Below are positions 1 to 10,075 of a DNA stretch of 64,000 nucleotides, piece by piece. The notes beneath the pieces are model-generated. The model was not told the origin of the DNA. It saw only the letters and a program-made list of their open reading frames with translations, and ran no database searches. Position 1 is the first letter of the stretch; each line of letters begins with the position of its first letter. Origin of the DNA: Periconia sp. R9002 (taxonomy: Eukaryota > Ascomycota > Dothideomycetes > Pleosporales > Periconiaceae); the NCBI GenBank assembly GCA_023627715.1, contig JAMAHW010000012.1, forward strand, positions 310,001 through 374,000, read 5' to 3'. Made by a program: the position numbers and the translations under genes.

Positions 1-640
1 GGTAGCAGTGTCCATAAACAACGTCGCCTCCAACCACAAGATCGATACTCGGGACATACATTACTGTCGAGTCTGTAGTATCACCCTCGCCAACCAGGAT
101 CGCGCGGAACTCGAATTTTTTGTTTGACTTTCCATTGATAAAGAAGTTTTCTGAGTCAGGGAGTTGATGGACCAAGGAAAGATTGGCTTGCTGCACATTG
201 GGAAATAAACCTTGCCAGACATGCCAGGTCGGAGGCTCATATTGTATGGGTAGATGATCAACCACTCCCTTGGTAGCGACGACCTGTGCCTTGGGAAACT
301 TCGCCAGAATTTGCGGGAACGCGTTGAAGTGGTCGCCGTGTGCATGTGTGATATACACATACTTCAACGTCTTACCAGGTACTGTCTTGGAGATCCAGTT
401 CGCAAGGTCGGTGGCGTCTTGAGCCACAATAGGCGCATCGATCAGCACAGCCTCGGTTGCTGAGTGGATGAGGGTAAACTTTTGCGGCGACCAGAAGAGG
501 GAGGCGTTTTGAAATTGCACGGGTTTAGACGCTAGGTGGTAGACATCCACCTGAAGCTCGTCATTGTCGTAAACGCGGCGAGCAGCTACGTGCTGGGTAA
601 GAAGAGAAAAAGCTTGCACGAGGATGAGGAACCACTTCAT
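1..640 (-). CDS. Secreted metallo-beta-lactamase-fold hydrolase (3' end outside window)
   Basis: A single open frame of 213 codons starts at the ATG at 640 and runs off the left edge. The first ~20 residues (MKWFLILVQAFSLL...) look like a signal peptide, so the enzyme should be secreted or in the secretory pathway. The MBL-fold zinc motif THAHGDHF is present near residue 110, preceded by the usual strand pattern FTLIHSATEAVLIDAP. A later segment (VVGGDVVYGHCY) fits the third zinc-ligand region. The family hydrolyses lactones, thioesters, phosphoesters or lactams through a dinuclear metal centre; the substrate cannot be told here. No intron is seen in the part present. It is transcribed away from the DUF3237/SDR genes and may belong to that cluster. 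Family assignment is firm, function open. Confidence 0.85.
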   Translation of the reverse strand, partial: MKWFLILVQAFSLLTQHVAARRVYDNDELQVDVYHLASKPVQFQNASLFWSPQKFTLIHSATEAVLIDAPIVAQDATDLANWISKTVPGKTLKYVYITHAHGDHFNAFPQILAKFPKAQVVATKGVVDHLPIQYEPPTWHVWQGLFPNVQQANLSLVHQLPDSENFFINGKSNKKFEFRAILVGEGDTTDSTVMYVPSIDLVVGGDVVYGHCY

Positions 641-1805
641 GTTGAGTTGATTTTGTAGTTTTTTATTGTGAGGTCGTCGTTGGGTTTATATACCGTGAAA
701 TGGCTTTGGCGCAGTCAGCCAGTATGTCGTGCTTCTCTACTATTCACCAAAAGAGGAAATTTTCAACTTCAAGAATGACTTGCGCCTTGGTAGGTAATCG
801 AGGTTTATTAATCAGAATAGAATTACATAGAAAAAATGCCGCAATCATTCGTCCGAACAGTTTTGAGGATGCTCACTCAACAAAAAAACTCACCAATGAT
901 TACGCACCTAGTCCCTGCTGCGAGCCCTAGTAATCAGGACTAAACTGGTGAATAGAAAGTTTGTCTTTACTCATCCAATGCACTGCCCAAACTGGTATAC
1001 CTGCATCGTTTTTCTTTGCTGTCCAAGTGTAACGTCACTTGACCTTGCATACTGTTGAGGCAAACTATAAGCTGAACTTCTATCTGTTTCCCTTCCTGTC
1101 CACTTCGCGGTTTCGCTGTCAATGCCTGTAAACTTTGTGGGCATTTGCATTTTACTAACCGGCCCATGTCAATCACACCAATCAATAATTTTTGTAGTAA
1201 TCTACTGATCGAGTAGTATCAAGTTCACCTTCTCTTTAATTCTCATTTTGTCAACAAAGACAATACTTTCGACTCCGTCTTATTCTGACAAAGCGAGCAC
1301 TTCTCCAACTCTCTTTGTCTAAGTTTTTGTCATTTTTGCATTCTGATCTCCGAAGGGCGGTGCTATCAATTCCCATGATTGGAATGAAACAATCCTACGC
1401 GATGTACTTCAGCAGGACAGCTTGGGCCTTTCTATTAACTATGGCTTCAGAGTAGTTCCGAGTCTCTCTTTCACGAATGTGATCATGATCATCAATGCAC
1501 TATGCATCCGACGTTCTGATTGACTCTCACTCAGTTGTGCGGGCAAGCGGGAGTTATATTGAATGCAGCGTGTAAATGCCGCTTCTATGATGCAGTCGTG
1601 TCCATCGTTTTGAGTATCCTAGTTATTTTGCGTACGCTTTGTATGGGATGTTTCAGTACTAAGCGACCTTCTCTAGGGCGCGGTCCTAAGTATCGTTAAA
1701 TACTAATCACTTTCGCAAGTACTTATAGATTATTCTGTGCACCCGTTCAATCAAGTTTTTCTCTCATCCATCTTTTCAAAATATATTGAAATTCTACCCA
1801 CCAAC
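641..1805. other. Divergent intergenic region
   Basis: AT-rich DNA between the minus-strand MBL gene and the plus-strand DUF3237 gene. It should hold both promoters. No coding segment with fungal codon bias or conserved motif was found; open frames here are short and overlap each other. Confidence 0.5.
685..693 (-). promoter_or_regulatory. TATA-like box of the MBL hydrolase gene
   Basis: On the minus strand the sequence reads GGTATATAAACCC, about 45 bp upstream of the start codon at 640. Spacing and sequence fit a fungal core promoter. Confidence 0.45.
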
Positions 1806-2676
1806 ATGTCTGGATTCCCATCCTTGAAGCCTGCTATGACCCTCCGTGTAAGTACTTGTATCATGTCATCCCTGTGGCTAACAGACACTAGGTAACGGCA
1901 GCTCCAGGAGTCCCAGTTGGTAGTATTTCAAAAGGAACGCCTCTTTTAGTCGTGGTAAGAAAGTGCTTTTCTGGACAAACAAGGTAAAACTGACCGCATC
2001 AAGCCCGTAGCTGGGGGAACATTGAAGACGGAATCAGGCTTCGAGCCCGCCATCGATGCGGAGGTGTACGTTGCAAAAACCTTTACCATTTTGTGAGTAA
2101 TCACTAATCATGCAGACATTGTGTGGGATTGGACTACATTCGCGGTGATCCAGCGGGTGAGCACCTGCGGTTGGATGCGCGAGTTCAATTGAAGTCAGTT
2201 TACGATTCGCACAATCACGAAAAGACTGGAGCTAACATTTGAGTAGAACCAAACATGACGAGGTAAGGCACTCAAAATAGATAAAGTCAATACTGCACAC
2301 TTCACTTACTCAACAGCTAGCTGCTTGCGGTTTACTATAAAGGGACCGTTGCCGTTACAGCTGAAGTGCAGAAAGTCGTGTCAGGCGCACCCGATGCAGC
2401 TACCACAGACTACGGTGATCTATGTATGTGACCCCCGATTCATGTGTTCAACCTTCAATAGTCTAAATAGTATATCTACTTTTAGTCGCGACGTTTGAGT
2501 TTGAGGTAAGTCGTCTCGCCCGCAGTGATGAGGCTACACCTGACCGGGGGCAATAGACTGGCTCGAAAATGTACAGGTCTCTAGAAACAACCTCATTCGC
2601 TGCTGCAGGGCATTACGTTGTAGAGGACGGAGCTCTGGTGGTGGAGTATAAACTCAGCCAGGTCGTCAAACAGTGA
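1806..2676 (+). CDS. DUF3237 domain protein, eight short exons
   Basis: The gene is cut into about eight small exons, so no single open frame reveals it. Joining exons at GT-AG sites from the ATG at 1806 to the TGA at 2674-2676 gives a continuous protein of roughly 160 residues. Landmarks in order are PGVPVGSISKGTPLLVV, the PVAGGT turn, DYIRGDPAGEHLRLDARVQL, YYKGTVAVTAEVQ, FATFEFETGSKMY and a C-terminal VEYKLSQV strand. These match the beta-barrel DUF3237 family, whose biochemical role is not established. The first base of two codons is supplied across introns (for example at GAGGT|GTACGT), which supports the splice model. It lies upstream of an SDR gene and a CGG-repeat array, suggesting membership of the same cluster. 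Confidence 0.8.
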
Positions 2677-2794
2677 GAACGGCGGAGGGGATCATTGCCA
2701 GTTGTGGTGGCGGAACTGTCATGCTTAACAATTCGTAATCCATTCGCTTTGTAACATTCCGTATATCAGTGTGCTTTCGACCGTTATGCATGTG

Positions 2795-3241
2795 AGATGA
2801 TGAGTGGCAACAGCCGTGTCCTAGACTCTTGCGGGATCTGCGGACAATGCGGAAATTTCTATACCGCATCAACAAATGCAATGATTTTATCTGTATAACT
2901 CTAGCAAATATGTGAGGATTATGTTGGCGAAATGATAGTGGCACTAGCTGTGTGAGACATTTGTAGGATTTTCGGACAATGCGGTATATCTATGCCGCAA
3001 AGATGGAGGCCAGAGATTCCGACATATGCAGTTATAAGCAGATATTTACAAATCAAATCGGCAAAATGATGGTGGCATTAGTTACGTGGAGACCTTTGCC
3101 GGATTTGCGGACAATGCGGCAAGAAAGACGAAGGCTAGCAAATATGTAAGAATGCAACCTTGTGGGCGGGATACTAGTAGCACTAGCCGTGTGCTAGGCC
3201 TTTTCGGGATGCGCGGACAATGCGGAAAATCAATACCGCAA
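2795..3241. repeat. Four degenerate repeats with CGG-N6-CGG cores
   Basis: Four imperfect direct copies occur, with the exact 12-mer CGGACAATGCGG beginning at 2841, 2973, 3108 and 3214. Spacing is 132, 135 and 106 bp. Flanks are related (a GTGGCACTAGCCGTGT-like segment before each). In the first and fourth copies another CGG stands six bases upstream, giving three CGG triplets each separated by six bases. Three copies are followed about 10 bases later by an inverted CCGCA. Direct CGG-N6-CGG sites are the kind bound by some Zn2Cys6 factors of the Hap1 type. The array sits between DUF3237 and an SDR gene and close to a Zn2Cys6 gene, so a regulatory role is inferred; a decayed repeat element is the alternative. 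Confidence 0.75.
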
Positions 3242-3514
3242 CATAGAGCGAAGGCCTATTACGCCTCAACGCAAAACAAAAACATTACGACCCGTTGGAT
3301 TGTTGAAAGGGTATTCTAATGAAAGTTTACTCATACGATGCTCACGCGAATGAAGGGGATGAATAATGAATAGCTTGCACTGTGCAATTTTTATTTGGTC
3401 TACAAGAGATAAATACTGCCTATGAGCTTGGTGCAGTACTCAAGCCAACAGAAAACAACCTGATCATCCACCTACTAAAGAAAATTCCAACTATCTTTAC
3501 ACTAATTCAGAGCT

Positions 3515-4546
3515 ATGCCGTCTTACTTGGTCACTGGCGCGGGGCGCGGTCTTGGTCTTGGTTTCGTTACTAACTTGGTGGGTTTTCATGGTTCAAACTG
3601 TGATGTAGAGTGACTAATCTTGAGTATTGCAGCTTCGCAACAAGGGCAATATCGTCATTGCAACAGCCAGGAATACGGCTAAATCATCGGATCTGCAGAA
3701 ACTAAAGACCAATGACGACAATGGGCGGCTTATCCTTATTGATCTTGATGTCTCCAATCCCGAAAGTGTCAGCAAGGCCGTTGAGGAGGTGGCCAGGGTC
3801 CTGCCGGATGGTCTTGACAACCTCATCAGCAATGCCGGGGTTAGCACTAGCGGGCCACTCAAGACATTCGACGAACTGTATGTGGACTCTCCTTCGCACG
3901 AACGATAGTGGATTCATCACGCCCAATCGTCAATGGAAGCTGACGCGTAACATTCAGGGATCTCGATGAGTTCAAGCAGGAGGTGGACTTTCCCATTACC
4001 ACAAATCTTCTGGTGATTCGTGGATTCCTCCCCCTAGTCCAGAAGAGCAAAGAGAAGAAGATTCTCGTCATCAGCTCTATCATGGGTTCCCTCACTATTG
4101 CTCCCAATGTTTGAGACCTCGGGAATGGTTACTCAGTCGCTCGAGCAGCGCTTAATATGTAAGTGGAGCAACTGCAGGAGACACTAAGACATACAGCAAA
4201 AGAGCCTCGAATACTAAGCCTAAACCGTTGCAGGTTGGTTCGAAAGTGGAGCACTCCGCTGAAGACTAAGGATGTTCTTATCGCTGTCGTCCATCCAGGT
4301 ACGCTAACATTTTCCTTATCACGTTGCACTCGTACAGAGCCATGCTGATCTATCGTTCATATAGGTTGGGTTGATACTACGGAAATGGGTAGCTCGATTG
4401 TTGCTTGGGTGGACAAAAACCCAGACAGGATGTTGAGCATTACTGTGGAGCAAAGCGCTGCAGGGGTTACAAAGGTATTGGATGATTTGGTAATCGAGGA
4501 TACCGGATCTTTCTTCAACTACGATGGCACACAGCTCCCTTGGTAA
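3515..4546 (+). pseudogene. Short-chain dehydrogenase gene with an in-frame stop
   Basis: Five exons join cleanly (introns 3578-3632, 3878-3957, 4159-4233 and about 4299-4365). The product is a classical SDR: N-terminal TGAGRGLGLG cofactor motif, DLDVSNPES, LISNAGVS, then ISSIMGS, and the C-terminal DGTQLPW ending typical of C-factor-like fungal SDRs. In exon 3 the frame is broken by TGA at 4112-4114, just before GNGYSVARAALNM. The stop would be explained by one C-to-T change in a CGA codon. The active-site YxxxK is also YSVAR, with Arg in place of the catalytic Lys. All splice sites and the rest of the frame are intact, so decay is recent, or the base is a sequencing error. If translated as read, the product lacks the active site and C-terminus. 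Confidence 0.75.
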
Positions 4547-4713
4547 ACTTGTACCTAGAAACGGGAACACTCGTCTGATTTGAAGTAGCAATGAAAGAAG
4601 TTAGCCTCTGAGTCACCCTTGTAATTCCAAGCTTGGCTGGACAATACCATCAGTACCTGCCACTAAAGTTGTCTCTCGACTTTCCAAAATAGTCAAATAA
4701 ACGCCTAAAAATC

Positions 4714-6502
4714 TCATATGAGCAACATTCTGGAGCACACGGGTCCTGGAATAGACTGACCTGCAAGCCGCCACCTTAGGTTGATAAGATGGAGAACGTT
4801 TCTGAAAACTTTCGCGTCCTCCTGCAGTTTAGGCGTCAACGTCTCTGGCGCGAGCAACATCAATACACAAGCCGAGTGGTACATGACTTGTATCATGAAT
4901 ATCGGGAGAGGATCAGAAGCTTCCGGCTCGTGGGAGCAACTGGTGTAATGAGAAGTGGCCGCTTCTGCCAGCCGGTCCAGGGTGGTGCGGCTCTCATCCC
5001 AGAGGTCTTCAAACGACACCCTTCCTTGGCCATGGTTGGCTCCATCATGCAAATGCTGGTCTTGGAGTAATAAAACGGTGCTAGACATTTTGTCAGTTGT
5101 CCTCCAAACCGAGCCTGCCTCAAGACATGGTTGAGGAAGCGGTACTGACCTGAAGCTTAATCCAGACTGGGCACAGAATTCTAGCCTTCTCACGCTCGCC
5201 TCAGCATCAGTAGTGTGAACAAGCGCAAGCGAAGTACGTCGTAGCTGTGCTATTCTGCTGGCGCAGGTGGCTTCATCTTCTATCGATGGGTGCTTGATCA
5301 TTTCGAGGGCTTGGCTGGTCAAATACGTTGTCTGCGCCAATCTCGCGAAGAGGCCCATCTTGAGTGTAAATCCGGTCGATATCAGTGAGGCATCTTCCGG
5401 CTTCGACGTCTATGTATGACTAATGTCAGTGCCATTGCAGTAGGTGTGTTTCATGAGAAATGTCATTTCTTACACCTTCATCCCAGAGTGCATCATCCAC
5501 TGGCAGGTAAGTATTGAATGTAGGGTCATCGGTTGATAGCGACCTCAAAGGATTGCTGAGGCTTAGGAATCTAGCTTGATCAGTCACTCATCTGCGTTGT
5601 TGGGCTAGGATACAGACTCACCGGTCGAACATCTGCACCGCCCACCAAATCCGCCTTCTCTCTTCAACATCATTCCATGAGAGTAGCCTGTAGGCATCTG
5701 TAGACGACGCCATGGCAAATTTGTCCACGCCCATCGCTAGTCCGTATCGCGCGCAAGCACCCACGGTCAGATAGGCGGCAGGATAGATGGCTTGGCCGAG
5801 TTCATAGAGAGCGATTAATAACCCTGCCTGAAGCACGTGGACAGATAAGAATCCAGCTCTCTCGACGTCGTAATGGAAACGTTTAACTGCATCATAAAGC
5901 CTGGTTTTCACGGCACTCTCCCCATCCTCATCTGCGGGGATCGTGCAGCAGAGTTTCATGGAGAGGGCGAGAAGGCTGAGCTCTGTTCGTCGCCCTGCCA
6001 GGGGATTGAGCAAGCGGTTGTAGAAGACTTGTTTAGAAATGATTGGGAGCCACGGGTGGATGGTCGCAAAGAACTTTGATGCAATGCTGTGGATTGATGA
6101 AGCCTTGTCGACAAACGGAGACAAGTTTGCTGGAACCGTTAGAGTAGGTCTTGGGAGTTCGAGCTGTGTCTGCAGGTGAAGTTGTGGTGCAATGAAGTAT
6201 ACAGCGTATGCAATGAATTGCGTGTCGTTGGAGAGTATCATCGAAGAAGGCCCGGAGTGAAATTCGTTATCGTTGTCATCTGGGCGTGTCCCGGGCGAGA
6301 GACCCGCGACCGATGAGCTAGCCGAAGAATCGGCTAGAGGATCAATCTGGTACTGAAAGCGACGATGGGAATATCGACATTCAGCCTCCCTGCGTACGCA
6401 AAGGCTGCAGCTTGGGAGTACTCTGTCACATCGCCGCTTGCTTGTCCGACAGGGTAAACAAGCCGTACTTGCGCGCCCTATCACCTCGTGTGGCGGTGTC
6501 AT
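4714..6502 (-). CDS. Zn2Cys6 transcription factor of the left cluster
   Basis: The ATG at 6502 (MTPPHEV) is the first in-frame ATG; the open frame upstream lacks one. A canonical binuclear zinc cluster follows at about residues 13-40 (CLPC, KRRC, CSLC, EAEC; spacing C-x2-C-x6-C-x6-C-x2-C-x6-C). The fungal-specific middle-homology region is recognisable around HPWLPIISKQVFYNRLLNP and further on at LGQAIYPAAYLTVGACARYGL and ERRRIWWAVQMFDR. Introns fall after FDR (about 5618) and near 5470-5410; a further one may lie near 5120. The C-terminus near 4714 is the least certain part. Nuclear regulator. It stands between three SDR genes and a CGG-repeat array, so it is a good candidate for their local regulator. 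Confidence 0.85.
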
Positions 6503-7064
6503 GACTGATTTGAGAAAACTATCCACAGTAGTGCCAGACTCTTTTGCGGGAATGGCGGCTTTTGCGGGGAGGTGCGGCTTCTGCGGACGGTAGCGGCTTG
6601 TGCGGAAATTAGAAGAATAAATGGCAAAGGAATGGCAAAGAGGCGAAAGACGGCTTGTAAACGGTAGAAAACAGGCGGTCAACCAAGTTACTTGCTCTCC
6701 TTGACTCTGGTCCTATCGTAGAAAGAACTTGAAGATGATGATGCGCGGCACGAAACGGCTGACTAAGTCCGTTTAGACATTCAGGGTTATTCTTCTCTGA
6801 TCAGTGGACAGCGCGCCAATTTGCTGCTGATATGGAACTTGCCATTTGTATTTTTGGAGAGACGTCGACGTCCACCTTGATGATCACCAAAAAGTTTTCG
6901 CACTAATGAATAGTCTTCAAGAAAACAAAAATCAGCTACGATTCATTTTTCTTCTCAATATTATGGTAAATTCAATTTCTGTTCCAAGAGTTACCTCGCT
7001 CACTGCACCACCCCGCTCTTTCCCGTCACTGTTTACATAGAAGATTCCTGGTCTTCCAAGTACT
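6503..7064. other. Intergenic region upstream of the Zn2Cys6 gene
   Basis: Promoter region of the regulator plus the 3' flank of the next SDR. At about 6540-6606 the plus strand has many TGCGG pentamers, the same short motif that marks the 2.8-3.2 kb array. No gene was recognised. Confidence 0.4.
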
Positions 7065-7977
7065 TTACCAAGGAATTTCAGCACCCTTGTGGTTGATGAA
7101 GTGGCCGGATGTCTCTTTCTTAGTCGATTTTTCAATCTAACACAAAAAATAAGCGCCATTCCAAAGGAAGAACAAAGCACGAGGACTAACCTGTTCAAAA
7201 ACCGCAGCAGCACTTTCTTCCTCGGTTATGGAAGCCTTTTCCATTCCAATGGCGTATGCAATTGCATTACCGAGGTCCGTTCTGACCCATCTAAAAGCAG
7301 TATTAGCTCAGCTTACCTCCATGACGGATCTCTGGAATATATTTACCCTGGATGGATTGGGAACGAAATGATTCTAGGTTCTTCGTGATGTACCTTGTTC
7401 ACAAAGAAGTTGACTGCCGCTTTGGACATACCGTAAGCAACATCTGGGATTTTGCGCTGACCTTGCATGCCAATGCTACCGAGCTCCGTGGAAATAACGA
7501 CAAACCGAGGCATTTGCGATGCAAGGAGTAGAGATCTCACCGCGAGATACAACGAAAATGGTCCGATAGCATTCGTCCGGATGTGCTCTTCTACCTCGCG
7601 AAGAGGGGTTTTGGCGGTGATCTCCCAAACCTTGCCAATCCCGGCATTTGCAATGACGGTGTCGAGCTTTGTGATGCTAAACTCAGATTGTAGCTTGTTA
7701 ACTGCAATTTCCGCATCTGCTGGAGAGTCGCTGTCGATCTTGACAACGATGTGGCGTGAACCTCCTGCCACTGGAAACTTGCGGATCTCATCGACTGTCG
7801 GATGTTGCTCAAGCCGCACACCCGAGATCACTGTGATGTTAGGCTGAGCTAGATATTTCCTCAGCAGCTCCCTTCCAATTCCTGTTGATCTCATTAGTCG
7901 AATCCTGTAGATCCTGGTTACACAGTATTCTTCAACATACCGCGATTGGCGCCCGTTATCAACACCGAGGAAGACAT
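7065..7977 (-). CDS. Short-chain dehydrogenase, norsolorinic acid ketoreductase-like
   Basis: Four exons were joined by hand. Exon 1 begins at ATG 7977 (MSSSVLITGANRG), splices within the Gly codon to IGRELL, and the long exon covers VIANAGIG, VVISTELGSI and the active-site YGMSKAA. Splicing after HPG gives the diagnostic PGWVRTDLGN, and the last exon ends GHFINHKGAEIPW at TAA 7067-7065. Every junction restores a conserved SDR stretch, so the model is strong. The protein has about 250 residues, all catalytic residues (Asn, Ser, Tyr, Lys) and the NADP-type TGxxxGIG loop. It resembles Nor-1/C-factor reductases that act on ketone groups. It is divergent from the SDR at 8468 with a 490-bp shared promoter. 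Confidence 0.88.
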
Positions 7978-8467
7978 GTTTCAGTGGTAGTAAAATAGAA
8001 ACTTGAAGATCAATTGCAATGGATTGTTCCTGGTGTCAAGAGTATGCCATGATTGTATTTGATGGAACCCTCTATATATATTTGCTCCCGAAGGTTTAGT
8101 TTCGGGACACTGAGTCACAACAATGCCAGCACATTCAGGGCAGGTGACAAATGCGGATCATTAATCATGAGTAGGAATCATGGCTTGAAAAGGGTGGTCA
8201 GTAACGCGTAGAACATGCCAGATGCATGAGTGGACCTGACTCCTTAATTGCACGTGAAGTTCCGTGCTTTGATGGATATAACGAGATAGGTGCATCCTGT
8301 TGAGCCTGACTAATAACGCTATATAAACGCTAAAGAACAGTTTAAATATAGCTACGGTGAATTCCGACCACCGAATGGCTCATAGCTAGCTTATAAGGAT
8401 GCCTTTGCTAGCAGGAAAGACCAGATCTACCCTTCTCTAATCCCAGGCTTTCCTTGTTCTACCCAAT
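7978..8467. promoter_or_regulatory. Shared divergent promoter of two SDR genes
   Basis: The region holds two oppositely oriented TATA-like boxes: TCTATATATA at 8071-8080 (about 95 bp before the minus-strand start) and GCTATATAAACG at 8318-8329 (about 140 bp before the plus-strand start). The head-to-head layout suggests co-regulation. Confidence 0.5.
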
Positions 8468-9445
8468 ATGTCATTGAAGCAGACCATAACCGAATTTTTC
8501 CCACCACAACCGACCTTGACAGAGAAGGATCTGCCCTCTCTGGTCGGAAAAACATACTTGATTACTGGCGGGGCGGCTGGCATCGGCAAAGAACTGTGCC
8601 GCATGTTGTATTCAGCTGGAGCGACGATCTTCATTGTTGGCCGAAGCCTAGAAAACATTCAGCATGCCATGAAGGATATTGTGGAGGACCACGTCCAACC
8701 TTCCGATGGCAGGCTTGCCCCAAACGTCGGCAGGATGATCCCCGTGATTCTAGATCTTGCTGATTTAGCTTCTATCAAACCCGCCATGGACGGGATAAAA
8801 CGCGACGCCATTAAAATCGACGTCGCTTTTCTTAATGCTGGCGTTATGAGTCCCCCCTCTGGGTCCAAAACAAAGCAAGGATATGAACTGCAATGGGGCA
8901 CCAATGTCATTGGGCACTTCCTTCTGCAGAGGCTACTCCTTCCCCTGCTTCTGGCTTCAGCGCAAGAGAATGGCGAGGCCCGTGTTGTATGGGCGTCCTC
9001 GGACGTCATCAATTGGTCACCGAAGCCGGATGGAATCTTCTGGGACAACATCAACGACACAAGCAAGAGTCCCATGGCCTTGTATGCCCAAAGTAAAGCG
9101 GCAGTCGTAATTATTGCCACCGAAACGGCTCGGAGGTATGGGAAGGATGGCATCGTCACTGCCAGTTTGAATCCTGGACACCTTAAGACGGAATTGCAGC
9201 GTCATGTGAACTCATACGTTCTGGGTCTCCTCAATGCAACACTGTTGTACGACGCACGCTACGGCGCGCTCACCGAGCTTTTTGCTGGATTTTCGAATAG
9301 TCTGGGCAGGGAGAGCAATGGAAAGTATTTCATTCCATGGGGTCGAGAAGGCAAGCCGGCGAAACATGTTAGGAAAGGCTTGGCCAATGGGAGTGGCAAT
9401 CGCCTCTGGGAGCTGCTGGTGAAAGAAACGGAAGGGTACATTTGA
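8468..9445 (+). CDS. Short-chain dehydrogenase, retinol dehydrogenase-like
   Basis: Intronless 325-codon gene. Cofactor loop TGGAAGIGKEL is near residue 33, DLADLASI marks the adenine-binding Asp, LNAGVMSPP gives the NAG motif, and YAQSKAA is the active site. A long N-terminal extension of about 25 residues precedes the Rossmann core, as in fungal relatives of human RDH/WW-domain oxidoreductase types that reduce aldehydes or ketones on lipophilic substrates. NPGHLKTEL follows the active site as usual. No signal peptide. It is one of three SDRs within 6 kb around a Zn2Cys6 gene; the three differ clearly from each other, so this is not a recent tandem duplication. Confidence 0.9.
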   Translation: MSLKQTITEFFPPQPTLTEKDLPSLVGKTYLITGGAAGIGKELCRMLYSAGATIFIVGRSLENIQHAMKDIVEDHVQPSDGRLAPNVGRMIPVILDLADLASIKPAMDGIKRDAIKIDVAFLNAGVMSPPSGSKTKQGYELQWGTNVIGHFLLQRLLLPLLLASAQENGEARVVWASSDVINWSPKPDGIFWDNINDTSKSPMALYAQSKAAVVIIATETARRYGKDGIVTASLNPGHLKTELQRHVNSYVLGLLNATLLYDARYGALTELFAGFSNSLGRESNGKYFIPWGREGKPAKHVRKGLANGSGNRLWELLVKETEGYI

Positions 9446-10075
9446 TTCCCATCAACTCACCTCAACAAATTTATACGAAGTCGTTTCATCCACCCTCTGT
9501 TATGAATCTGTGGTTTGTGAATAGTTCTAGAAGAGTTTCAAAAATAAGAACTTTCATTCTAATCTCTTACTACACATATAATAAAGCTGGGACGTGGACC
9601 TCCACAACACTTGCCAGTAACCCTCACGGGGAAAATGCCCTGCCTCCAGAGCTTGCTGTTTGACTTCTTTCCTATGGTATGAAAGAGTATTCAATCTATG
9701 GTATTAAGACTTGACCTTTTCTACCAATGAAATTACCAGCACCTTTACCCCAACACTTGCATCTCAAAAGTTCCTAGAGGTTTGCATTGTCTTCATCTTG
9801 TGCCGAAGGAATAAAGAACTTAACTCCGACATTCTTAGTCCCAGACACTAAGCGCCCAATCATCCAGGTGTTATCTACTGACAATCGGAGCCAATGTACC
9901 GAAAAGGTCGAGCTGAGGAGGCTGAGATTGTCATGCATTGGCTGCTGACTGAGCAGCATCAATCCCAAAGTCTCCGCATGCCAGTCAAATAATAACATTG
10001 AAAGATGCACCACGATTGCAGTCATAAATCCTTAGCTACGCTTGCTAAACAAAAGCACAAACCTCGACGAGAATC
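9446..10075. other. Intergenic region, no gene seen
   Basis: AT-rich DNA between the RDH-like SDR and the secreted hydrolase. Short open frames are present on both strands without recognisable motifs. Confidence 0.5.
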
